DNA from: Entomortierella parvispora
Taxonomy: Eukaryota > Mortierellomycota > Mortierellomycetes > Mortierellales > Mortierellaceae
Assembly (NCBI GenBank): GCA_963573315.1
Contig: OY752141.1
Span: 4,278,001-4,342,000, forward strand
DNA: 64,000 nucleotides
Direction of reading: 5' to 3'
Numbering within the stretch: the first letter of the stretch is position 1; each line of letters opens with the position of its first letter. Below the pieces are notes generated by a model. That model was not told where the DNA came from. It saw only the letters and a program-made list of their open reading frames with translations, and searched no databases. The position numbers and the translations under genes were made by a program. Of this stretch, positions 42,081 to 52,644 are shown in pieces.

Positions 42081-45037
42081 TTGAGAAATAGGTTGTTGGT
42101 GACGCAACGCAGCCTGTCGAGGAGGGAGAGACGACTGATAACCCTGGGAAGAGTTGGCGAACGCAAAGGCCGGCTCGAACAGTGGTGACTGATATCCGTT
42201 CAACGACGATATAGATGATGTTCTTGAACGAGTGTCCTGACCGCGCGCCTTGACCAACGGGGATTCGCCTCCACCACCTTCCCGCATATCAGAGTTGGCA
42301 GAGTCACTTGCAACAAAGGATCCAACTGCGCTTCGTCCTAGGCCAAACGATCCAGTATCATTCGAAAGCTCGGCGCTGTGTCCTCTCTGAGGGAATCCAG
42401 GAGGCGGGCCTGCAGTCTTGCGAGGAGACATGGCCTTGGATCCAAGAGAGAGACCGTCGTCCTGAAAGAGTCCATTCAAAATGGTTGTACCAGGACTCTG
42501 ACCCCAGCCTGCGCTCATCCAGTTAGACCCCTGATCCAGCAGAGCATGATCTCTGTACGTCGTTTCATAAACCTGCTCCGGTGCTGCCTGCCTAATCGCC
42601 GAAGTAACCTTTGTTCTGCTGGCTTCGCCTCTCCTGTCCTCATTCGCCTTCCGGGCTGCGCTGACGCTCTTTGAAACATCCGTAAGTCTTTCCTGTAACT
42701 GCCGGTTCTCGGTCTTGCACTGGTCCAACTGTTGCGTCAGCTGCGCACACTTGAGATCCAGTTCCTTGTTCTTTTGCTCCCAAACCGCCGCACCTTTAGG
42801 CGCATGCAGACTCGGCTGAATCTTTTGAAGGTCTCTCTCCTTGGCTTCGATTGTATCGCTCAGAGTCTTTTGGGAGGATTGTAGCTTTTGCAAAGTCGCC
42901 TCAGCTGCTTTCACTTCTTCGGTACGCTTCTTGAGTGTTGCCTCCAGCTCCTGGACATGGCGACGACGTGATTCCTTTTCAGCGATTAGCCGCTCTCCAT
43001 TCTGCTTCAATGTTTGCTGAAGTTTCTCAACCTTGCGACGCTTGGCTTCTAGTTGATCCGCGAGTTTCTGTCGTTTGTCTATTTCCACTCGATGCTCCCT
43101 CTCCACCTTGGATTTGTTGACCTCCGCCTCTCGTAGACTCTCCTCGAGTTCCTTTAGCTTTGCCTTGGCTTGCTGTCGAGGCTCCTCTTCGAGTTTCTGT
43201 TGTTCCCGAAGAGCTACGATTTCATTTCGCAAATTTTCGTCTTGGACCTTGTACGTCTTTTCCAGATCAGAAAGCTGTTGGGTCAGTTGAGAATATGAGG
43301 CTTCCTTTTGCTCAAGCTCGATCCGCAGTGCCAAGATTTGGTTTTCCTGGACGGCCTTTGCAGGAGTCGCGGTTTCGGATTCCGTTCGAACCATTGGTTG
43401 AATTGCTACGCTGTCAGAGGATTCTTCGTTGTCCTCTCCTACATCTATTGACGAGGCCTGACTGCCAGTTTTTTCAGTGATGTCCTTGTTTGTTGTTGTA
43501 ATCGAGTCCTTCGTAGCTCCCAAAAGAGCTTCCCGCTCTCTCTCCAAGTTTTTAGCCAGCTCGCTTTCCCGTCTTGCATTTTCAACTACAACATCATAGG
43601 TAGTAAAGATTAAATAAGGGGGGCAGCGTTAGATCATCGAATATACGAAACGAAGCAAAAGGAAGCATTAAATATGCGCCTCTCACCTGAGCTCAGCTCC
43701 AGCTCGACAGGGACAGATGCAAGTGTCCGTACTACTACGTAATCGCTTGGTGTTTTCCAGTTGCGGGTTGTGATGGCCCAGAGCCTTATCCTGTAGGTGT
43801 TGTCTGGGTAGAGTCCTTGGATCACCACGCTCGTTTCTTGCTTTCCACTTTCTCCGATGAGGAGTCCGTCAATCTCGATCAAGTGCTTGGAGATGGTCGC
43901 CTGTGACGAACACTGCCAATGTAACGTAATACTCCTGTCCTTCACCTCTTTTAGTGTAACTATTGACGGTGCCGGTAGAGTGATCCCGAAAAAGTCCCGG
44001 AGATCGTCCGTCGAAGCATGTAGGTAACCAAAGAGATCGTATAAAAGCCATAGGACTCCAAAGGCCGAACAAAAGGCAGCTAATGGTGCCAAGAACACGA
44101 TCGACGGCACAGTCGGTGGATTCAACGCTGCAATCACTGTCTGCCGCTCTAGGTAAGGCTTGAGCATGTACATAGTCATGGCAAGTATGACGCCCTTGAG
44201 GTTGAGGCCATGGATCAAACTAACCATCAGACCAAACGCCACCCCTGTAGCAAAGGGCGACGTGAAACTAAAGGGCACGGTGTAAAAAACGATGGCATTG
44301 GAAACACACATGGCGCCAATCGAGATGAGGACAATATGGCCCCCGATGAAGAAGATCCTGAAGACAAGGGCCAGGATGAAGTAAAAGAGAAAGAACCACT
44401 CGATCGGCAGCTGCAACAGGATGTCGAGAAGGATAGTCAAAGACCAAAAGAGGATGCAGGCTGCGGCACGGTGCCTAACATGAAACGAACAAAGACAAGA
44501 GGACCATGCACAAAATGCATATGAGAGCAGTTAGGAGACTGAAGGGCAAACAGAGCATGCGGATCAGACTCCCTTCCCTTCCTTTGTCCAAGGGAAAGAC
44601 ACCAGGCAACATCGAAAACAAAAGTGGACCATGCCCGTCAAAAAAAAGATTTTCTTGGCCAGGTTCGCTTACCGAGAGAGCAGCTGGAAGGTTCTATCTG
44701 CAATATCATAGTGGCCCATGTACTTTCTGGGCTTGGGTATAGAGTGTGGATGCATGGCCATGGGGCCGGGTCTGATGCTGGTAGACGTGGAAGAGGTGGG
44801 GCTACTGCTAGCAGCAGCGGTGTTGCTACTGCTGCTGCTGGGACGATTCTGGTGAGCCGAGGGCGATGAGGATGGGGTTGCTGGGAATGAGGATGCAAGA
44901 CCCCTCTTGAGGGTCATGGATGGCTGTTGCTGTGGTTGTAGTCTTGGTTCAGAGCGCAGTTGCTGCGGCTTGGAGTGGGAAGGGAGGGTGAAGGTAGGAA
45001 AGGTGCCTGATCCGCTGTTTGGAGCAAGGTTGCCCAT
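40842..45037 (-). CDS. Membrane protein with FN3 domain, coiled coil and polyglutamine
   Basis: Three exons (45037-44673, 44474-43687, 43585-40842), 1298 aa. Residues 1-105 are Ser/Pro/Gln-rich and disordered. Several hydrophobic helices follow at about 128-280 (WFFLFYFILALVFRIFFIGG; IVFLAPLAAFCSAFGVLWLL). Next is a fibronectin type III domain at about 290-375 (APSIVTLKEVKDRSITLHW ... YPDNTYRIRLWAITTRNWKTPS). A long coiled coil (about 385-690) contains heptad-rich LEKTYK, LEATLKKRTEEV and LTQQLDQCK. A disordered C-terminal third has a run of 11 Gln near 42055-42090. FN3 proteins of this layout occur in filamentous fungi (recollection); I do not know their function. A tethering or scaffold role at an endomembrane is a guess. 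The first ATG in the open frame is used; 44917 is an alternative. Confidence 0.82.
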
Positions 45038-45388
45038 GCGCAGGTCGAGTATGAATCTGCGCTTCGTTGTCAGGCTCCGACGAATGACAGGCGAGAGCGA
45101 AAGGGGAGGGGAGACGATCCAATCCAGGGAAAGGGGAAATGCAGGAATGCAGGAATGGAGAAGCAAAGGGAGGGATTGGCGTGGAGAGGGAGGCGAGTCT
45201 TTCTTTTTATTGTTTTTGTTGACAGGGCAAAGGGTCCCTGAGGAAGCAAAGGAAGGGGGGAAGGAAGGAGATGTTGTTGGCCTTCACCCTCCCAGTCCTT
45301 CATGGCACTTTTTTTTTTGTTCCTTTCTTCTCCAACGGTTTTTCTCCGCTGGAGCCAGCGACAGATCATGTGACTTCGGTGGCAAAAG

Positions 45389-45396
45389 TGACGTCA
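45389..45396. promoter_or_regulatory. CRE/ATF palindrome TGACGTCA
   Basis: Perfect 8-bp palindrome 352 bp upstream of the FN3-protein start and 18 bp past the SPT2 stop. bZIP (ATF/CREB) factors bind this site in fungi. Occupancy is not known. Confidence 0.4.
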
Positions 45397-45413
45397 TTTT
45401 GGGAGGTGGAAGA

Positions 45414-47771
45414 TCACCGCTTTGCTTTGGACAGCCTCTCTTGCTTGCGTCTCTGGGCCTGCGCCTCCAGTTCTGCCTCTCGCTCATCCTCTTGACGAGC
45501 AATACGCGCGCTAATAAGTAAACAAACAAAAAGGTTCGATGTTTGTGTTGTGAGTGCGCGTGCATTCGCTCAGCATACAAAACAACGAGATATGATTGCG
45601 TGAATCCCTCACCTTCGTGCTTCCTCTCGGAACACCTCATCCGGACGGGCTTCCATGTCATCCGAAAGATCCTCATCTTCAACTCGTGCACGGTAGCGAG
45701 TACCAAAGAGCTGACCAATGACACTTGATACAGAAAAGTCCTCCTCGAATGGTCCTCGTCCACGACCGTTCCCACGAGGTGAGGCGGGCCGTTTCCGGGG
45801 TGCCGGTCGAGGCGAGGGTGACCTCCTCCGAGATGTACCATTCGTACCTTTGTCTTTGTTCAGCTTTCCTCCGCTGGCAGATCTAGCACGCTCACGATCT
45901 AGATCTCGGTCCCGTTCGCGATCCCGTTCCCGTTCCCGGTCACGATCTTTGTCTCGTACACGCTCTCTTTCTCTTTCGCGATCCCGATCACCCTGCTCGC
46001 GGTTCACTTTCCGTTTTACTTGCGGACTAACACTGCGCCGCCGCCTCTGACCTGGACTGACACTACGTCTGCGCACTTCTGGACTGTAGCTTCGCTTTTT
46101 CGCCCGAGGAGGACTCGGGCTTCTTCGCTTCTGCATCGGACTTCTGCTTCGTTTACGTGGTCTGACAGGACTCTTGCTCCGACTGTCCCGTCCCCGACGG
46201 TGAGGGCTCGGACTGCGACTTTGGCTTGGACTGTGGCTAGTGTTCCTTCGCTTTGCAAAAGAACCTCTGTCCTTTGCAATCTCCTTGTGCAAACGGTCTG
46301 TTTCCTGTGAATCGTCTCCCATAAGAGCCCTTGAATATTTGGCAGCCTGAAGTGCCCTCTCCCGTTGTTGACGTGCTTTTTCGCGTTCCTCCTCGATGGC
46401 CTTAATTCGCTCCTCTCTATCCCGTTGGCGATTACTCTTCTCCTGGATCTCATTTGTGATCTCTTCAATGGATCTCAGATCTCGTTTCTTGGTGTTGAGG
46501 GCAATAGGTCCATCCCGAATGGCTTTCAGACCAGCGTCCCTGACGTGATTGACGCCCATTCCTGGACTTTTGAAAGTTGTCGGGAACATGCTCTTGGGTC
46601 CAGTGCTGCGTTTGACAGGGGCTAAGGTGTCATGACGTACGCAACATACAAAGGGTTAGGTTCACAAAAGAGCCGAATGACTTGCAAAACAGACAGACTC
46701 TAGTCTAGGCTTCCAACAAAGAGTCTTACGTCGCTTCAGAATTTTAGTTCCACTAAAAGATTGCGCAGATGAAAGTGGGCGTTCAGGGCTGACGCCACGA
46801 CTGACTTTAAGTCTTTCGACCGCAGCTTGTCGACTGGACAACATGCCTGTTGATGTTGAAGATCGGCCGTTGCTCCCATTCCTGTCGCCGTCATTTCTCC
46901 GTTCTCCATTTCGATCCCTGTCTGCATAACGATCCCTGTCTCTGTCTGTAGACCCATTAGAGGGTTTTTGTTCAGATCGACTGTCTCCATTAGGCTGGGC
47001 CATTTTCTGCAGGAACTCGAATGAGTACTCCTGCTTTTTTGGCGCAGGCTAATGAGAAATATAGAGCAGATATGGATCCATCTCAGTACGGCATTCAGCA
47101 TGGTATAAATAATACAAGAAAAGAACACTGCACTTCCAAGAATATGAAATGCTTTTTTCTACCTTGGCAGGCTCCAAGTTCCGTGAGGACGAGGAATAGG
47201 TCGGTTTGTTGGACGATCTCGAGTACGTCGGTGCATTCGCATTGGAAGATCTCTGCTGTTTCTGTTTCCGAGCTCGATCCAGCATCTCTTTTTCCCGCTC
47301 CTCTTCCCGAGCCCGTTCCCGAGCCCGCTCCTTGGCCCTCAGTTGAGAAGCGACCTCTCTCTTCCGAAGCTCCTCCTCATGTTTTTTCCGTTCGAGTTCC
47401 TGACGCAGGACTCGTTGGATTTCAGCCTCCTTTCGTCTACGGATAGAGTCTTCTTCCTTTTTACGCTGCTGTTCCTCGTATTCCAGCTGACGTTGTTTCT
47501 TTTGCAACTCAATCTCGGTCGCTCGCGTGAGTTTTGTCCCGACCTTTCTGAGCTCTTCGAACTAGTTGCGGATAAGGGATTTTTGGTGGCGTAAACAAAA
47601 AGAAGCAGCAGATTCGTTAGCGCAAGAAGATAGGACTATCCACTCTTTTCAATACTGTTGACGGCAATAATGGCGTTCAAACTCCAGAAAGCATAGGAGC
47701 ACTATGCCAGCTGGAAGGGTATCTGGCTAAACCCTTATATCTTCGAATGATGTTTCACACACCTCTCCCAT
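45414..47771 (-). CDS. SPT2: SPT2 chromatin protein (histone chaperone)
   Basis: Binds H3-H4 and DNA at transcribed genes. Five exons (47771-47763, 47561-47163, 47048-46730, 46621-45613, 45510-45414), 610 aa. The diagnostic C-terminal SPT2 box is split over the last intron: VIGQLFGTRYRARVEDEDLS, DDMEARPDEVFREEARR, then ARIARQEDEREAELEAQ. The N-terminal part is a charged coiled coil (LQKKQRQLEYEEQQRKKEED). The middle is rich in RS/SP and RE/RD dipeptides, including an Arg-Asp/Arg-Glu run near 45890-45990. The C-terminus ends KQERLSKAKR. The first exon is only 9 nt (M-G-E) followed by a 201-nt intron. It is inferred because it opens the frame to FEELRKVG without another ATG. The rest of the model is firm. 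Confidence 0.88.
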
Positions 47772-48236
47772 GGCGCGCTTTTGTTTCGATGGATGGATAC
47801 AGTCGGAGATGAGGAATTTGTTGGGATAACAGGAGAGGGGAGAGAGTGAGAAGGAGATTAGAGGATGAAAGGGTATATGTTTAATTCAGAGTAGGGATGT
47901 GGTCCGTGATGTCGGCAGTGGGGGCGGAGTGGGGAGACGATGGATGGACGGGACGGGCGCACCTCCTTTGTCGCCTCCATCTGGGTTTTTTAAACCTTTT
48001 TTTGGCTAAGGTGACGTCACTCTATAGCAATTATCACGTGAAGGTGCGCCACCAATCTACGATTTTGATCCAGGCTGTCGCCTGGCGTGATCATGAAGTC
48101 AGGACAATCCACACCTGTCTCTCTTTCTCTCTCTCTCACTCTGTCACTTCCACCCTCTACTTCCTTCTCTCTCCTCCTCCCACCCTCCCCCTTCCACTAA
48201 TCCACCCTCTCTCACGTCAGATCTGCACCGCCCATC
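47772..48236. promoter_or_regulatory. Divergent promoter between SPT2 and the PY-motif membrane protein
   Basis: Contains a perfect CRE palindrome TGACGTCA at 48012-48019 and a CACGTG E-box at 48035-48040, only 15 bp apart, in the centre of the interval. A CT-rich leader (48115-48215) precedes the plus-strand gene. Confidence 0.5.
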
Positions 48237-48894
48237 ATGGTAATAAGCACCTTTGACACCTCAGGCTCAAACCTCTCCTACGAAGATGACCAAACCCTGA
48301 CCAAACCCTCCGTTCCATGACGTCTCCTTGGCAACTGTTTCTTCTATCCTCTATCCACCTTCTACTATTCACCCGACCCGATGCCTCTAGAACACTTCAG
48401 GGAATACAGCTCGCCCCATCGTCATTGCCCTCGTCATTATCCTCCTTCTCGGCCTCATCTTCTCTTGTCTCCGTCGCCGCCGAATGTTGATGATGCATCA
48501 GCAACAGCTTCAGCAAAACCAAGCTACGGAACTCACATCTGATAATCTTCAAGGCGTCTATGTCTATCAGTATCCGCCTCCTCCAGGAAATGCGCTCGTT
48601 TTGCCACCTCCGGTTTCAGGGTCACCTGCGACAGGTGGTGGTTATGGTTATTACGCACCGCCGACGGCGGTGCCTCCACCTTTGGGCGGAACTTACTCTT
48701 CAGGATACCCTCCCATGTCCGGAGGAGGACCAGGAGGAGGAGCACAATATATTCCCGCTCAAGATGGTTCTGCAGGACTGGCAGGTGCACAAAACTCAAC
48801 GTCCACGACGGCGACGACAAATGTGACAATCCCATCTGGAGATCAAGACGATGTCGCACCCCCTCCACCGTACACACCCACTGTCCCCAAGTAA
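48237..48894 (+). CDS. Small single-pass membrane protein with cytoplasmic PY motif
   Basis: Model of 168 aa in two exons: 48237-48239 (the ATG alone) and 48391-48894. A short N-terminus (NTSGNTARP) leads to one membrane helix (IVIALVIILLLGLIFSCL), then RRRR. The cytoplasmic tail is Gln- then Pro/Gly/Tyr-rich, with repeated YPPPP / YYAPP / GYPP blocks, and ends DDVAPPPPYTPTVPK. PPPY is a ligand for Nedd4/Rsp5-type WW domains. The layout (helix, basic stop, PY motif) recalls yeast RCR1/RCR2-type trafficking adaptors; that parallel is inference. The ATG directly followed by GTAATAAG, plus acceptor CTCTAG and phase zero, supports the first exon, but another 5' exon cannot be excluded. The frame is closed just upstream of 48391 by TAG in the acceptor. 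Confidence 0.62.
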
Positions 48895-49364
48895 ATTAAA
48901 AGACTGTGTACTTGAAGACCCTTTGCTTCTGAATGGAGATTTGTTGGTACATGCACCTTGACGCACGAGCCAAGTATTTGACAAAGTTTATATGGGAGGA
49001 AGTACAGTACGTACATACTTGACGCTCAGGAGGAATGTTGTCATCCGAGTAACAGGTTATAAGATAAATAAGAGATTTTCATTTACACTTGAGAGAGATT
49101 CAGAGTAGAGAGAGATTTCGAGTAGAGAGAGACACAAAGACACAAAGGAAGCAAGGGAGGAGTTCAGTGAGGTGAAGATCTATGTTATGTACAGCCTAAG
49201 TCGGGAGGTAGGGGGGGTTTTTTTCGGTCGTCACCTTTGGCTCCCAAGAGAAAGATAAAGGACTGGATACTACGAAATGAAACTGTTACAAAAAAAGGAG
49301 GGAAGGAAAGAAAGAGATTGATTCATCTTTTGCGGTTTTTTTTTCTTCCTTCTTCTTCACCCAG
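48895..49364. other. Convergent intergenic region
   Basis: Contains a short GAGTAGAGAGAGA / ACACAAAG tandem (about 49090-49150). No gene is seen. Confidence 0.45.
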
Positions 49365-52300
49365 TTAACAAACTAGACCCTCCAGCATGTCCGAGCCGTC
49401 CGCAATGAAAAACGTCTCCACATCACCCTGACCGCGTTCGAAATCAAAAGCCATAACCAAAAGTGGTGCTGGGTTCTCGAATCGTGCATCCTTGTCCTCA
49501 AAGACCTGGACCACGGAGAGGTTGGTCAGCGCAATATCAATTTCGCCCCACGTCGTTAGGTTCCGGATCCCGTTCAGGAACGCGCCAAAGAACTGGTTCA
49601 CAAACTCGAAATTGTACACAAACTTGTTGTCAACACAGGCCGCCTGCTTCAACTCCTTGCCCTCCAAGACCTTGGTTCCGAACGAGTAGATCGAAGTCGT
49701 GCACTCGACCAATCGACGTTCGTTCGAATCGAACAACGAAGTGTTGCCAAAGACGCCATTCAAGTTCAGGTTCAAGTCAAGTTTGATCTTGAAGAACAAG
49801 AACGTGCACATTGTCTTTTGATACAGATCGTATAGTGACGGAAATTTTTCTTGAGGTAGTTGGTGCACATTGATGCTGCCAAAAGACTGGTGGCCTAGGT
49901 CCTTGGACCGTGCCAATGAGTGCATCTGTGGGATGGTCGGCATCAACTCGGCAATGTACTCGGTGTAAAGACCAAACACACTTGGCCAGAATGGATAGGA
50001 CATCTCACTCGCCAGGTCGCTCATACCAGAATCTTCCCGTCCAAACGTGCTACTCCGGCTGGCACCTGGGACCGTAGTCTCGGATGTTCCATCCTCAGAC
50101 CCTGAGGTCGTCAATGTCGTGGGGCTACTCTTCCACGTATCTGTTGACAAAGACACGGCCGAGTCGGGGTGTTTGTGATGACCGTGATGATGGTGGTGGT
50201 ACCCAGCCAGAGTTGAGGGCAGCTTGTCAAGTTGTTTCCTGAATGGCTCCGAGAGACTCATCGCCTCAGGAAGAATTGATGACATGCTCGACATACTCTG
50301 TGTGTGCCGATGTCTCTTTCTTGGCGCGCTTGGGGAAGACTGCACTCTGACCAGTGGTGGAGGCGGTTGTGATAGTGGCTGAGAGGACAACGACAGACGT
50401 CTCTGTTGTTGTTGTTGTTGTTTTTGATCTTGCTGCAATTGCAAGTGGAATCCCATTGAGGGCATGACTGCGATCGAGTTGCGGCGATGTTCAGGCATGG
50501 GTGGTCGCGGACCCATAGGTGATGTTGGGGACGAAGGCGGGGAGGCTTGCCGACTTTCAGAAGCAGAAAAGTAACCAGAAGGGATATCTAACGCCAAGTC
50601 GTCGTCTCCCTCTCCGCCATCCATCAATAGCTTCATGACTAAGGTGAGGCATTTTACAAGAAAGCGCGGTGAGGAGTCGATAACACGAGAGGAGGAGGAG
50701 GGGGGGGGGGGGGGGCAAGCAAAAACGTGGATGCAAGGGGATCACTTACAAGCAGTGTCGCTCTTTCTGGTGTTCTTGAGCACCTGGATGTGCGAGGACA
50801 CTTGTTTCCGTGTTCGAATCTTTCCTGTTCGCTTATAAATATAGTCGGCTATGAGTTCATTCCGCCCACACGGCTTCCCGTCTACGAGCACCTTACGACG
50901 GCCGAGCTTTGGGATGACTTCGAGAGCTGGTGCGAGAAGACGGCAAGTTTTTTTTTGAGAAGGTGTGGTGCAGGTGTGGTGTAGAAGTGGTTGCGCAAGG
51001 AAGGCGAGAAGAGCAAGAAAAGGGTTGTTGGTATCCCCACTAGTCTTTATCCAAACACGGATTTTGTACGACAAACAAGACAAAAGACAGACGCGGTCCT
51101 TTTCCTTACCTTCGTTAAAGATCTTTTCCACATCCAGTGGCCACACCTAAGAAAAGAAATACAGAAAAAAAATGCCAGGGGGAAGGAGAGAAAAGAAGGG
51201 GGGAAGGTCATTTTATCCCTTTGGTCATTAGTAAATCATGGTGTGTGCATTGTGCGCCGAACAAAGGGGTGAGCAAAGACAACACCCTCCCTTGCCCAAA
51301 GACAGATCCCGTCATCAATGAAAGCCAATGGGTACGCACCTCTTCTCTGTCGTTCTTGGCCAGTTTGTCTTTTGTCAGTCGGCGTCTCAATCCAGCCTGA
51401 GGGCGTTGAGCTCCTGAATGAACCCCGAACCCACACGACATACTTGAAGAGTCTTGCGACGAGGATGAAGGCGAGGACAGATGGGGATCCAAAAGCCCTC
51501 CAGAGCCATGTTGCAAAGTGCATGTTGAACCTGAATGGCTGAGCGTGCTCGGGCTGGAGGAGAGGTCGTGCTGATCCACAGAGTGAACAGGCGACATGTT
51601 GATCATGTCTGCAGAACTTTTGTTGCTGTTTAGTATACCCTGCATCTGTGTCGCGACCAAGCCGACAGAGGGCATGTGCCCGTGTTGGATCTGGTGTCGA
51701 TGTTGCTGCTGCAAGAATTGGCCGTAGCTGGTGTGAGTCAAGTCCAAAGACCCAGTTTTGTGATGGTGGTGATGGTGATGGTGAGAAGAGTGGAGAAGGG
51801 GCGAAACGTAAGGGGGAGGGGTGTGGTGCTGGTGGGTGACCAAGGGCGGCTGCTGAGCCTGTCGACTCACGCTATGGCGCTTGGTGGGCTTCTTTTCAGA
51901 AGCGCGATCCTTACTGGATGTCGTCGAGGTAGCCTTCTTTTGGCCGTTGTTGGTACCTGGGACCAAGAATGGGGATGCTTTGTTGTTAATTATCTCCATG
52001 GAGACAGCCCCATCGCTGCTGTCGCCTTGCGAGTCCAAACCGAACGAGGTAACTACAGAGAGGAGTTCGTGGTCTGATTGTTCACAACCCTGGTTCTGAT
52101 CCATGATTTGGGCTGAGGAAAAGGGCCCATGATTACTATCAGCGTGCCCCAATGTATCAATCGGCCTGAGAATAGCACTATAGAGCTGGCGGTTGAACGG
52201 GTCGCTTTCGCATCCAGACAGATCGAGCGGGGACGGGGTTAAGTATGAAGAGTCTGCGGTATCGAACGGGTGGAGAAGTTGCTGATCATGAAGAGGGATG

Positions 52301-52644
52301 CCATTGTCAGAGTACATATGTGTGAACAGATCCTTGGAGGATAAATCCATTGGCGAGGATTGCTGGGATGAGGTAGAGAAGTTGGTGTGGTCGCTTAAGG
52401 CACCGATGTCAAGCTCAAGGTCCAAGGCTTCTGCATTGCTGAAGACAAAGCTGGTCGGTGTGATAGAGCCGGGATGTTGAGGTTGAAGAGAAGGCGAAGG
52501 TAAGGGTGCATGCTGGGCTTTAGGGGTGGCTGTGCTGGGAGATGATGGTGGGGAAGCTTGGTGGCACTGGAGAAGGTCCTCTGCCAGTGAAGACAGTGGA
52601 TCGGATAAGTCGTCGCCGCGTTGAGAAAGTGGTTGATAGTCCAT
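49365..52644 (-). CDS. TEA/ATTS-domain transcription factor with TEAD-like C-terminal domain
   Basis: Sequence-specific regulator of the AbaA/Tec1/TEAD family. Four exons (52644-51340, 51146-51110, 50926-50750, 50638-49365), 930 aa. Residues 1-435 are disordered, with His and Gln runs. The TEA domain spans about 436-504: [58 protein letters not shown], then QVL. It is cut by two introns. A second disordered stretch (with polyGln, polyHis) runs to about 715. The C-terminal 210 residues ([50 protein letters not shown]) match the layout of the TEAD cofactor-binding beta-sandwich, where animals have CSFGKQVVEK. Fungal relatives control filamentation and sporulation. The target genes here are unknown. 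The start is the first ATG of the open frame. The upstream interval is long (over 3 kb), which suits a regulated gene. Confidence 0.92.
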
